Shown here: positions 17,836 to 28,089 of the stretch, piece by piece | How the letters are laid out: the number at the start of each line of letters is the position of its first letter | Position numbering within the stretch: the first letter of the stretch is position 1 | Source: Gracilariopsis chorda | Lineage: Eukaryota > Rhodophyta > Florideophyceae > Gracilariales > Gracilariaceae | Reading direction: 5' to 3' | Assembly (NCBI GenBank): GCA_003194525.1 | Contig: NBIV01000372.1 | Span: 1 to 50,066 of the forward strand | DNA length: 50,066 bases | Made by a program: the position numbers and the translations under genes | The notes under the pieces: model-generated | What the model was told of the DNA's origin: nothing | Databases searched by the model: none | The model's input: the letters and a program-made list of their open reading frames with translations, nothing else

Positions 17836-17961
17836 GGGAAAGGGCTAAACTACATGACGTAGATAGTGTAGGCGAGTCAGTGCGCATTTGCACCAATAAA
17901 AAGAGAGTCAGTGGGCACGTGCCACGGCGAGCTGCACAAGTGCCCGTGCCACTTGAGATCT
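17836..17961 (+). repeat. ~127-bp dispersed repeat, copy 1
   Basis: Nearly identical to 26198-26325, from GGGAAAGGGCTAAACTAC to CCACTTGAGATCT, with about four substitutions and a 2-base indel. Flanking sequence on both sides is unrelated, so these are true boundaries. It contains GGGCACGTGCCACGGCGAGC and later AAGTGCCCGTGCCAC, which can fold into a hairpin (GGGCAC with GTGCCC). I see neither a convincing pol III box pair nor a reading frame. Confidence 0.8.
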
Positions 17962-18029
17962 TACTGTAGCCAATAATACGCCCCTATTTTGGATTTCAAC
18001 CAGTAGATCCACAGAGTCAGAGCATTCCC

Positions 18030-18075
18030 TCTATCCCTGCTCTCTCTGGCCGCCAAGTCAGCACGACGTAAATAT
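18030..18075 (-). pseudogene. Possible scrap of a chromovirus C-terminal tail
   Basis: The minus-strand reading DLAARESRDRGNAL and the DNA word CTGGCCGCCAAGTC match the tail just after the chromodomain at 32970-33020 (PDLAARDHEELG). Only about 45 bases support it, so chance cannot be dismissed. Confidence 0.3.
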
Positions 18076-18166
18076 CATAATTGCCATTTGGCACTATCTT
18101 TGTGCAAACGGGTGAGCGTAGCCGAGGGAGAGGAGGCATATTGAATCGTGATCGTGCTCCGCAAGC

Positions 18167-18780
18167 TTGATCCACGTCTGTTCAAACTGGACTGGAAAGA
18201 ACTCTACAAAAACATCTCAGCTGGCTTCTCTCGGGTATTTGTGGCAGCGTTTCGGTGAGCCTTCTACTTGCAACATGAGCTTCTTGCGTAGGATCTCTGA
18301 GATCAGCACCCTCTTCACTGGACCGTTCCAGAAAGGCTTTGTACATGAGGAACTAATGGCGACGTTCAGTTCGAAGATCGATCAAACACCAGGAAAGGAG
18401 TATCGAGTAATTTGCAGGTCTAGTATACTCACCAATCGAGCGACTTATTTTCTGCGAATGCTTTTACTAACTTTTTCGTAACCTTTTTGATATGCAGATT
18501 GACAACGCACGCTCTGGTGTGTTTTTGAGGAGATTTATCGGCGCTACAACCGCCAATACCAAGCTAGATTCGATTGATAGGAAAGACTTTGGATTAAAGT
18601 TCTTGAGATGGGATCTGCAGGAAGTTTAAGACCCAAAGCGGCGGGCTAACTTGGCTGTACATACGTTTGCCGAGTTCTTCGGAAGACTAACTGCTTCGGT
18701 ATCAGATGAAAAGAAGAGGGAAAACATGGTGAGAAGATTCAGATCCTTCTTCGGTCCAAGTCTAAGACTGCGGATACGCG
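18167..18780 (+). pseudogene. Decayed two-exon gene of unknown family
   Basis: Exon 1 (to 18406) ends FSSKIDQTPGKEYR. A 91-base intron, 18407-18497, starts GTAATT and ends with TTTACTAAC at about 18465-18473, a T-rich tract and ATATGCAG. Exon 2 starts at 18498 in the same phase: IDNARSGVFLRRFIGATTAN and onward to KFLRWDLQEV, then TAA at 18627-18629. Coding-like sequence continues in the same frame past that stop (DPKRRANLAVHTFAEFFGRL, VSDEKKRENMVRRFRSFFG) to another stop near 18784. So this looks like a spliced gene later broken by nonsense changes. I do not recognise the protein. It runs towards the end of the Mutator-like element and could be one of its accessory genes or an unrelated relic. 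Confidence 0.4.
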
Positions 18781-19125
18781 TTTGATGCGGCTTATGGTGT
18801 GGGTGGGGTTGGATTTTTTGTTCATGAGTTCAGGTGATACTATTTTATACTCTTTTCAGAGATACGTTGGCTCTTCAGTGATCGAGGTGTATGGAACACT
18901 TCCAACTGGGCTTCCATTTCGGGGTTCTCAGATGCAAGGAGGACTGTTCACGCGTTCTTGGACGAGGTTTTAGAATACGCGAAGATATCTAGAAGTTTAA
19001 TAAAGACTTAAAGTGAAGCAGAAGACGAAAGAAGCAAGAATCTAGGGCTTTTATGAAAAACAGAAAGAGCTCAAAGAAATTATGAAAGAAGGAAAGGGAT
19101 CAAACGTCTGTGGTCAATGCTACAG

Positions 19126-21111
19126 CTAGTGGTTTTGTCCGAGAGACTTTGACATAATTCGAAGTGCTTTGTCTTGAACGTCTTGGGCTATGGAATTTGA
19201 GGATGTCACAGCTGGTTCTGAGGATGTTAAAGGTGGGTGAGAGTCTTTCTGAGACGCTTCCTGGGATGAATATGGGCTTGTCCTCGCTCGCTTTCTCGTG
19301 CGCTCCAAGGAGTTTTTCTTTCTCCATTGTGCCCTGTGGCGTCCATTGCTTGGCGGACAGATCCCTGATGAACTGAAATCTTTTGTAGAAGAAGATTGAT
19401 GCAGGAAAGTGACAGTGTTCTCTGTTTCTTCAGCGTGTTCTGTTAATGAAGCCAGCCTTGTTTTAAAGGTACCTCTAGCTTCCAAGTTTGTCGCTTTTCC
19501 TTGCTGAATGTCTGCGATAGCATCCCTTAAAATACGTAAAACTCTACTCACCGCAACACCTTCAATTCTAGTAGCTTGTCGATGTAAAGCATCGTAGAAG
19601 TTTTTTCCTTCCATGTACGTATTGTACCCATCTACTTCCGAGTCTTCTCTACTGTTTCTAAGTATATCTGAGTCAATGGGGATAAACTCTTTCTCCGTCG
19701 ACTCATCAAAATGGTGTAATCAGTAATCCATCTCCTCTTTGTTGAAGTATCGGGTCTCTGATCTGAGTTTCGCCAAGTATGGGACTGTCATAGCAGAAGT
19801 ATCTTTTCTACAGTATGTAGAGAAAAGAGCTTCAAGAGGTATGAAGAATCCTAGTATGTTTCGTAGTTTAGGGAACCGCAGACGTTCTTCCTGATAAACC
19901 GCAGCACATCAAACCATGTGACGACAAGCAAAGCCAACGGGCCACGGCTTCCCACAGGAACAGACACCAATAAACTCTGCCTTAACGTCATCCCCCGACC
20001 CCGTATACCTTTTTGAGAATTGTACAACAGTCTCCTGTGATGAGTGTTCTTCATCCACCGACGCATTCCGGCTCTGACTCAGATGGCTTCCCCATTTCAA
20101 CTTAAAGTGAGCTACAGGTCCAATTGCTGCGGTTGAACTACTTTCCAGGTTTCTAATTGCTTCCGGCCACGCTTCCTGTGAATAATCCACAACCTCTGTG
20201 CTGGAAAGAATGTAGTTCTTCGAGGGCTTAAAGCTCAAATCTACGAAGTGCGCCAAGGCGTAGTTCGTGTAATCAGCCACCAGGCTGTCTACAACTTCTA
20301 CAGGTAGAAATTGCTCAAGCTCTCTTTTCTTCCGATATCTCCCACTTTGAGAAGATTAGGTTCGTACAAGCTCCAAGTTCCGGTTATCAGCCCGTTCTTG
20401 GGATATACGCCGAACCCCCAAACGAACCTTGCCCAAGGGAATCTTCTTCGATATAATGATCTTCTTGTATGCATAGTTAGAAGATTCGGTGTAGCCAGTT
20501 CCTGGGAACATGCAAAGAGTAGGTATAGCCGCATTTCGGAAGCAAGACACCAGCATATGCGGCTTATAGTGGTACAAGTACTTATACCACACAGGTAGAC
20601 GATCGTCAAAAGCATCAAAGTACTTGGATTCTAGCATTCTTCTCCTTTCGAAAAACGTTTCCGACATATATGACTTTCTGAGGTTGAACAGGTCTTTCTT
20701 GATATCGTGCATCCACTCCATCTTACCAATCTTTCTACACCAATTGGCCACATTTTTCTTCTGATTCTCGTTCAGAGGCCATTCGTCGGGGCTTACATAG
20801 GACGAATTGAACACCTTCTCACCTGCATTTATACACGCAGTGTTCTGGTCCATCACTACCATCGCCGGTGAGACGGCGACTATAGACTTGAAGTAGGACA
20901 GAATTCGTACGAATTCCTCTTCTGTTTCGGAGAACATGTACCCCATGAAAAATGTCAGCACATGATCATCATTGGCCCTTCCATTAATGGTGACTAGAGG
21001 TAAACTGTATCTATTGGCTATGCCTCCACAATCAATAGATACCCCCAGAACAATGCCGAACTTCTGGTAGTCTTCCATCCACTCTCGAAACGGCCAACAA
21101 GCGTACTTCAT
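19126..21111 (-). pseudogene. MULE transposase catalytic core, SWIM finger and C-terminal tail, with three in-frame stops
   Basis: The core (21111-20356) has FGIVLGVSIDCGGIANRYSL, matching the first catalytic Asp region of MULE transposases, FMGYMFSETEEEFVRILSYF (the segment with E-x-E) and PAMVVMDQNTACINAGEKVF (second Asp). After TAA at 20356 the same frame goes on through VDSLVADYTNYALAHFVDL to VCSCGKPWPVGFACRHMV, a SWIM zinc finger (CxC...CxH). After TGA at 19909 it continues CAAVYQEERLRFPKLRNIL and, after TGA at 19720, to KSLGQNH. The tail is Ser/Lys-rich and likely disordered. The number of stops says this copy is dead. Confidence 0.7.
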
Positions 21112-21116
21112 CCTAC

Positions 21117-22058
21117 CTAATCATCCGCAGGGAAGAATCCCTTATTCCCTTCATCCTCCTGGCTCAACGAAAAGGGCAGGTCACACAGCCATACACATTC
21201 CAAATCGCGGGGATTGCTTGTGGAGGAAGCATACCTCAACTTCTTCCTCGCCGATACCGGATTTATCTTTTGATTGTACTTGTCTTCCAGGTATCGTAAC
21301 GTATCTCTAAAGCTCATATGCAAATCGTTCGTCATCTGTATCGCTTCAGAACGCATTTTCGGCTTGAGATGTCTAATGCCAAAGCTCCCAGAGGGACCAT
21401 GACCATTTTTACAACCATTTAAATTAGCCACGTAGATCATTCCACCATCTTCCTCCTGCCCAGAATCCTCCGTCCTAATTGTTATCGAGAAGAGGCATCG
21501 CCTCATCTTGTTATTGTATTGATCGCACTTCAAGATTCCCTTCTTCAGCACCATTTTATTCCCACGTTCAGCTCCACGACTCTTCGGAGACTTTGCCTTA
21601 TCCGGAGATCGCTTTCGTTCTCCAAAGTATATAGAAGTCCTTACGAATAAGCTGTACCCGAAGCAGTCCGCGATAAATTGAACTTCCTTCAGAACCGTGA
21701 CACCAGGAGCATTGAGAGGAAGGGTTTCCAGATAGGCTAAGACAGCTGCTTTAAAACACTCCTCAATTCTCTCATTCGGTATCGTGTTCTGTACGGATTC
21801 CGAGCCCAGTTCTTCATCACCATCTTCTGTCCAGTACTTTTCGTCCTTCTCTCCAAGGCCATCCTTCTCCTTTGATTCTGATTCTTCTTCATTCAGGATG
21901 CCACCATCAGAGTCTTCGAAGAAGCATGAAGGAACCTCCTCTTCGTCATATAAGAATCGATCAATGAGCAGCGCCTCCTCTTCTTCAACGGATTGCTCAT
22001 CTGAAACCTGTTGCGCATATGCAACGTTTGCGTTGAGAGTTTCACTCTCCTCACTCAT
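21117..22058 (-). pseudogene. N-terminal part of the MULE transposase: acidic leader and second zinc-finger segment
   Basis: 313 residues. The first ~110 are highly acidic (SVEEEEALLIDRF, LNEEESESKEKDGLGEKDE). Residues ~175-230 contain LKCDQYNNKMRRCLFSITIR and VANLNGCKNGHGP, again a Cys-Cys ... Cys-x2-H type finger. The end (SFRDTLRYLEDKYNQKINPV) is like the linker before a MULE catalytic domain. Translation stops at TAG 21117-21119; the catalytic domain begins at 21111 in a different frame, with no room for an intron between. Confidence 0.55.
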
Positions 22059-22061
22059 TTT

Positions 22062-23180
22062 TTAGCCTAATTCGGCGCCCACAGCGCTGTGGCGTGCACG
22101 CTCGCATTTAGCGTCCACTGTTTGTGTTGAGGAGTTCGGAGAAGCAGCAGGGGGGTCAGCTTCAAAAGAGTTAATGCCAAAGTCGCCTCTTACGCCACTC
22201 TCGACGTTAAACGCGTTTTCCAGAAGTCCATCCGAGCATTTTACATCGTTTACGCCACCTTTCCCGATGCCTTCCCCTGAGATAGGTCCTTGCTGCGGCC
22301 TCTTCGGTAGATTGGAAAACGGCCTACCTCCTTCCTGTGAAACCGAGGAGTGTTGCTTCCAAAGCTCGGGTTTGGATTCGTGAACTGCTCTTTGCGAAGC
22401 ACGGCCATCAAAAACACCTCCCCGCTCAGGGCATTTCGTGCTATGCAACACGCAATAGAAGGCATAAAAGTCCTCAGCCCCACTGGAGTCGCCATACGCC
22501 ATATCGTCTTCGCTTCCTGTTTTTGCATCGATTTGAGATAAAGGACCATGTGAATGCTCTAGGAGGTAGCATGATGAGCTGTTATAGAACTCGGCTCCCT
22601 GGAAGGGGGGTATGGTTCGAAATATGCATGACAGACGTACATATTCTCCATTTTTCCGTATGTGCTCTTCCCATTCTTGTAGACGGGAGGCTAAAGAGGA
22701 GCGAATGCCCTCAAACCTCCTTCTTACAACATCATCGGGGCATGGAAGTTGTTGGGGGGTGTGCGTGTGTATCAGGTCCTGTTCAATTACCCAACATCTC
22801 GCCATGGGATAGAACTTTCCCCGAATGTTGGAGCGGCACTGCGACTTGTGCCGCAGACACCGCAGTTTTCCGGTGAGCAGCGCAGACGACCTCGACTTCC
22901 TCGTCTGCAACACTGAGAAGTATTGTAAACCATAAAGGTAGCCAAAGTTCTTAGCGATGTAGGCAACCAGTGCAGGGAGGTCAAAGACCTCCTTTAAACC
23001 TTTCAGAGCTGAGATAAGCCTCTCGTTTGACATCGCAAGTTCTGTCTTACATTCACCACCATCCTCAAGTTTCACATCAACCCATAAACGCCTTCCATTG
23101 TTTTCAAATGTCTCTTGGACGTCTGCCTGATCCTCAGTGCATGACCCGGTCTTCGTAGTGCGTCCTTCACACATAGTCAT
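22062..23180 (-). pseudogene. Zinc-finger segment of the MULE (WRKY/GCM1/FAR1-like)
   Basis: 372 residues starting at the first ATG after the TAG of the preceding frame, 27 bases away and in the same frame. Residues ~85-145 carry LRCLRHKSQCRSN, ARCWVIEQDLIHTHTPQQL: Cys-Cys, then a Trp-containing strand and His-x-His, the look of the WRKY-GCM1 DNA-binding fold found ahead of MULE transposases. The rest is hydrophilic and Ser/Gly-rich. It ends with TAA and is followed after one codon by the ATG of the next segment. Either it was a separate small protein or a piece of one large protein now cut by stops. Confidence 0.5.
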
Positions 23181-23207
23181 TGATGGTAGCTCTATGTGCG
23201 GCTTCTC

Positions 23208-24805
23208 CTATATCTGAGCATCAGAACAGGGGGCCAGCTCTTCATTCAGCTCTTGAGCTTGACCACCATGCTCAGAAGCCTGCTTCTTCTCTTCAATCTG
23301 TTTTTCAGTTTGTGCCTTCAGCTCGGAAGGCGCCGCGGTATCCTTCGCGACTTCTTCAACTTCAACTTCTACCTGTGCCTGTGTCCGACTGATCGTCTTT
23401 GCTGGTGTATGTCCGTCAATTTCCATGTCTACTTCACTACCTTCTCCATTCTGAATCCTTTTCTGCTCCTCTTCTACATCTGATACTCCACTTACTTCAG
23501 AACGTCTTCCAGTTTTCTCATCTAACGCTTTGTGCACCACCTCGGAGCGCTGTGATACAAATATCTCAATCAATGTGTTCACAATGTCCACTACAACCAG
23601 AGCAGAATCAGAAAACTGCACTCGTCGCTTCATGCGAATATTCAGGGGTAGACATATCCCACTGCTCTGAACAGAACTTTGGTTCAGCTCATGAACATGC
23701 TTTGTTCGCTGGCTATTACGTATAGCACGCGCCTCAGAGTCGCGCGTATCCCACGGCATTGGCTGAAGATTCGTCTCCCTACAGGGGTCATTGAAAACAT
23801 CCACGACCTTTCCTCCTCCTGCTTCCCAATCTCCCAGAACTGTATTCACATCCGTTCCCTCTTCCTTTCCAGCTTCTTCCTTTCCAGTCTGCTTCCCAAT
23901 GCTCCGCTCCACTCTTCGTTTCCTACGCTGCCGTTGTTTACCTTCCTTCCTCATGCGAAGGAGTCCTAAACCATGCTCCGGCCTGAGCAGTACAACCATT
24001 GTTTCAGTAACAATGTCGGTTTGAAAGAACTCCTTCGCCATGAGTATGTGTAGAATCCGGATTCTAATGGACATCCATCGAATCCTCTCAGTCAACGCTC
24101 GGCTGTACCCAGAGGCGTAGGTTCGCTGCGGTACACAGCCGTGGTCCGCACTGAACATGGTGAAAAGGGAAAGAACATAGCAACCACAGCTGTGCGAGTC
24201 CTTTTGTTGCTTAAAACCTTTTACCTGTAGCATGTAGTTACGCTCCGATATCACTGCATGTAGCGCTTCATCTCCTGTGAGGCAAAAGGGAAACAACAAA
24301 GAGAACAGTTTCAGAATCCTTCGATGAACAGACATTCCAAGACTGTCTCCAAACCAAACCGTCCATCATTGCGTTCCTCGCGCCATATTGACTACTTTCT
24401 TCCCTACCAAAACACCCCTATGGCTCTTGGACATGTTCAACGGGACTACCACGGTGTTAATCTCTGCATCACCATTACCTCTAAAGGTAAACCACTTCTT
24501 GAACACTTCCAAATCCTCTTCCGGTATGCTTTCCTTCTTTCCCTTGAATGACCTCGATAGTCTTGTCAACATCACTCAATAGAACATGAAGCAAAAGCCA
24601 CACCAACAGAAGGTACCATGTTCAACACAGCTGTTGAGATCAAATCGCTACACATTTCCGAATCAGGTCTTGAACTGTGTACCAAAGAAACCGGTGATGT
24701 TTCTTTGCCTTCTGCGATCAGTATTCTGGCTACATTGTCCTTCACAACCGCAAAAAGTACTTTGGAACTTGCAGTGCCATCGCTGATGCGCATTTGCGTA
24801 GGCAC
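23208..24805 (-). pseudogene. C48/Ulp1-type cysteine protease domain of the MULE, broken
   Basis: Ulp1/SENP proteases process SUMO or related modifiers; copies in MULEs have no settled role. The N-terminal piece (24805-24572) has MCSDLISTAVLNMVPS, like the substrate-gating start of the domain. After a frame change, 24575 onward gives INTVVVPLNMSKSHRGVLV (the catalytic His strand; the usual following Trp is Arg), then MARGTQ and an in-frame TGA, then WTVWFGDSLG (the Asp-Ser motif) and QVKGFKQQKDSHSCGCYVLSL (oxyanion Gln and catalytic Cys). So His, Asp and Cys remain in order, with the nonsense codon between the His and Asp motifs. Downstream are basic (RKEGKQRQRRKRRVERS) and acidic (VEVEVEEVAK) low-complexity stretches to the TAG at 23208. 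Confidence 0.65.
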
Positions 24806-24908
24806 ATATCAAATCTTCTAATCTAATCTTGGTACTGCTTTTATGTTGGTGTCGTATAGTGGGTTTTTGTACCAAAGTGGTGCGCAAAATACCAGTTCGG
24901 TGTGCCAC

Positions 24909-25599
24909 GTGGGTGATTGGACCAGGGCGGTATGTCCTAATATTTAACTTTAATTTTTAGAAATAGTTCTAACTGTTAACTACAGTACTGAGGTGCAGCA
25001 CTAGGGTGTACTTCAGACGTGGCACACGTAGCATGCCATGTCTACGGGGAGTGGAGCCCGCCCACCTTTAAGGTGAGCGTCAGCCTCCTCCCCCTTCAAG
25101 GTAAATGGTACGCACCTCTTGGATAATTGTGATACCATCTGGTTTTTACACTCAACCTTTTTTGTTATCCAAGATCTTATCAGGTATTAATAGTCCCCCA
25201 GTCACGATACCTAGCGACTTCCACGCTGATACGTAGAACTAGCCGACTATCTTGCCCCTCTAGTGGTTGATGCGGCCACAGATCCTACCGATAGCCCTCT
25301 TTTCCCCTTCTTGGTCGAGCCCACCCGGGGCTCCCTACAGCTGAGGTCCACACGAACTACCCATTTGGTCATTTACCGTGCTCGGTTATACCACACTTGG
25401 TCGTAGCATTTCTGGTGCTCATTGATAGCTGCAGCGAAGGCAGCCATGCATGAGTTTGCATTTTGGTTGTTATGCTTATTTCCAAGCTCGTTAGATGATA
25501 AACATCCAATTAAAATGGCGATCATGTTCGCCCTTTCGACAGCTATCTGCAATTTCCGATTAATACCACTCTCTGGGTTTTAAAGGGTGCTAATGGATT
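24909..25599. other. Intergenic, possible LTR relic
   Basis: No gene. AT-rich at first (24949-24975), then 25040-25110 has two similar blocks (CCACCTTTAAGGTGAGCG and CCCCCTTCAAGGTAAATG). A word like CAGGTATTAATAGTCCCCCA near 25170 could mark an LTR end, but there is no partner in the window. Confidence 0.35.
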
Positions 25600-26190
25600 G
25601 ATTATTATACTACAAAACGTCTGAGCTGACAATTTTGCGTTGAAGAGTAAACCTTTTGCACAATTCTGGCTATGACTCAAATTTTGATCTGCATGGGTGA
25701 GTTTAGGGTATGAAAAGGCCGTTCCTGCGAATCATTCAATATATTCTCCAATTGACTCGGGTTTTTTGCGCTTTTAAGAGTTGATACCATTATGTAGGTC
25801 GACAATTTGGCGTAGATTGTCGGTAGAATCACTTGGTACTCGATCAACGATTTGCTTGCCAAATTCAACTTAGTCTATATCACCTTCTTTATTCTGAGGA
25901 TTGAGAATAAATTAGCCCATTCTGACGGTTTTCTTCACAATTTCTTTCTTAGAAAATTCTAGAGAGCGATATAGAGTCATACTAACAGTTTCCGCAACTT
26001 TTTTAGCTTTATTGTCTCCACCTGATGCACATGATTTCAGGTTCTCTATGGATTGGTATAAAGCTGCTCTCCATAAAAGTTTATCTGTATCGATGCGATG
26101 CTTCGGTGGAGTGAGCTTGTTACTCGGGGAGAGGTCGTCCCCTGGGCCCATAACTGTCACATGGGCTTCTGTTAAATGTGAGAAGTTCAT
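25600..26190 (-). pseudogene. Possible retroelement gag fragment, decayed
   Basis: The minus strand reads MNFSHLTEAHVTVMGPGDDL, RIDTDKLLWRAALYQSIENL to KKTVRMG (26190-25912). Then, with stops, come VEFGKQIVDRVPSDSTDNLRQ and KPESIGEYIE, SYPKLTHADQNLSHSQN. The helical charged pattern is gag-like, but I cannot match a family with certainty. Confidence 0.3.
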
Positions 26191-26197
26191 GGTAGCG

Positions 26198-26325
26198 GGG
26201 AAAGGGCTAAACTACACGACGTAGATAGTGTAGGCGAGTCAGTGCGCATTTGCACCACTAAAAAGAAAGAGTCAGCGGGCACGTGCCACGGCGAGCTGCA
26301 CAAGTGCCCGTGCCACTTGAGATCT
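26198..26325 (+). repeat. ~127-bp dispersed repeat, copy 2
   Basis: Same orientation and nearly the same sequence as 17836-17961. The two copies are 8.4 kb apart, on either side of the MULE, with unrelated flanks. Confidence 0.8.
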
Positions 26326-26689
26326 ATCCGAATCTCACACTGGATGAAGGTAATTATTTATCGTCAGGAAACATCCCTTCAGCAATGCGTTTATGTGAAT
26401 TACTTAACATTCCCTTTGACCCATATCGCCCAATAGATAACTATCAACGTGGTTGAGGTCAAGAATGTATGGGCGCAAAACCAATCGTATGTTCTTGGAC
26501 GCTTTGCGCGCAGGACCTGCATTATCAGACTGTGGAACTCACTTTCGACTTATTTCATGACGATTTGCTCCTTGCCATTAGGATGGATATTAGAAGACAT
26601 AGCATCATGGACTATGTCACAAAGGTAGCTGGCTACCTTAACAATAAAACGGCCCAGCGATACGGGGTCGAATTTTCTGCAGTTATAGA
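26326..26689. other. Stretch with an unrecognised 93-residue frame
   Basis: The frame 26469-26750 (+) reads MGAKPIVCSWTLCAQDLHYQ and runs into the TGTAGTGC repeat at 26690. It might be a retroelement relic; no motif identifies it. Confidence 0.3.
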
Positions 26690-27105
26690 TGTAGTGCAAT
26701 GGCCAGAAGAGGAAGTGCACCGGAAGGTGTTCGGGATCTTTCCTCGTTAGAGGTGGGCCCAGTCGGGTAGAGCCCTCGCAAGAATGGTATAACTACAATT
26801 CTAGAGCCAATTCACCATGTTTGGGTCCCTTGTTGGGGAAGTTTACTGTTGCGATGGCAACTCGTCGATGTACTAAGTACCAAACATCCCAGAAATGGGT
26901 GCAAAAATTATGAATATAATTAACTAAACTACTTTGCTTTGGTGTTTCATGCCCACTACTGTGGCCAAATGCCAATTGACTCTTCCGTGTCCCACGTGTC
27001 AAATCCACTACTAATGGTCGTGGTTCATGCAATGAGTACAATACCAAAACATTCGGGAAATCAACCAAGAACCAAGAATCCGTCCCTGACGGCATTGCAC
27101 TGCAC
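26690..27105 (+). repeat. ~410-bp LTR-like repeat, copy 1
   Basis: Starts TGTAGTGCAATGGCC and aligns with 30405-30815 throughout, at very roughly 80 percent. Shared blocks include GTTCGGGATCTTTCCTCG, ACTGTTGCGATGGCAACTCG, CTTTGGTGTTTCATGCCCAC and CTTCCGTGTCCCACGTGTC. Similarity fades after GGCATTG. The TG start and size suit a solo LTR. Copy 2 sits inside a copia integrase, which supports an independent insertion unit. Confidence 0.65.
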
Positions 27106-28089
27106 TCGGATCAAATAATGTATGAGAAATCCAAGTGCAAAGTGGACAAGAATTGCGAGAATATCATTCTCAAAAGACTGGCGAACCAAAACAACATGAT
27201 AGAACTTCTGTAGCAGAGCACCATGCAACAGGAGCAAGCGCAGAATACGAACCACCAAATTTTCATTTAGAATGTGCGTAAGGCACTCTTGAAAATAGAG
27301 CGACAGCTTCAAGTTTACTCGAAAGCATTGGAGCCATGATCAATGAACATTTACTAGCAAAGCCTTCAAAGTTTCTCTGGTTCGTGTCCTACAAAATCTT
27401 GCAGTGGCTCACGGAGCCGGTTCTTGGTGGGATTTTTTTGCCAACTGCCTTGCGTAGTCTTACTTGTAAGAGTTGCGAAGGTTTTCAGTGCCAGGGGGGG
27501 CTGACGGCAATCTGTATCTCAGTGCTAAAATAAGTAAATTTTTTGAACTTTCATGATGCGATGAAAACCATTTACCAGAGACACACGTAAACTATACGAT
27601 TGTTACCTTCTTAGTTGATGCGGGGCATGTCTCCTACACACGAAAAAGCGACTGCGCATATGGCAGTAGAAAATGAGTCATTACGCTTCAGCGTTATCTA
27701 TCATGAACAAGTCTATCAAATCTTCGGTGTTCATGGACTGCCAATTGGAGTTCTCTCGATTCAAATTAGCAATTTTCGATATGAGTCCTCAATTTCTGAA
27801 TGTTGTAAAATGTAGAGGTGAGGGTAGATGATGTGGCTAGCTCATATGCTTCCACGCCTTTACTGAGCTACTCAAGCTTATAAATACTGGTATCTTCCAG
27901 CAACGTAGTCACAAACATTTGAATGTTTGTATTTCTGGTTTCTGTTCCGTTTGGACAGAGTCCGAATATTTCAGATCGCTTGGAACGTTATGCGCTGATG
28001 TTTCAAGGACCATTCAGGCAGCACGACACCGAGTGGTGAATTCATGTTTGTTACAGTGGAGCAGAATATGTAGTGCAACACTCCCTCTC
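27106..28089 (+). pseudogene. Degraded copia-like gag/protease remains
   Basis: With several stops, the plus strand reads YEKSKCKVDKNCENIILKRL (27118 on), and further on IFGVHGLPIGVLSIQISNFR and LAIFDMSPQFLNV near 27720-27810, which resemble the region around a copia protease. The evidence is weak; most of the stretch cannot be read as protein. Confidence 0.3.

Larger units (their letters stand above)
19126..24908 (-). mobile_element. Decayed Mutator-like (MULE) transposon carrying a C48/Ulp1-type protease
   Basis: From right to left on the minus strand the parts are a C48 cysteine protease domain, a zinc-finger segment, a second finger plus linker, a MULE transposase core, a SWIM finger and a long tail. 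From 24575 to 21117 everything is one frame broken by TGA (24366-24368), TAG (23208-23210) and TAA (22062-22064). From 21111 to 19126 it is a second frame broken by TAA (20356-20358), TGA (19909-19911) and TGA (19720-19722). The two frames meet at 21111-21119. The most N-terminal protease piece (24805-24572) is in another frame. MULEs with Ulp1-like genes are known from plants (Kaonashi/KI type). I could not identify terminal inverted repeats or a target duplication, so element ends are approximate. Confidence 0.75.

Noticed and set aside
21111..21119. Programmed frameshift between the MULE linker and the transposase core
   Set aside because: There is no slippery heptamer, and the element has six other stops, so plain decay is the simpler reading.
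24572..24908. Separate small genes at 24572-24805 and 24663-24908
   Set aside because: The first is the N-terminal piece of the broken protease; the second is an out-of-frame shadow.
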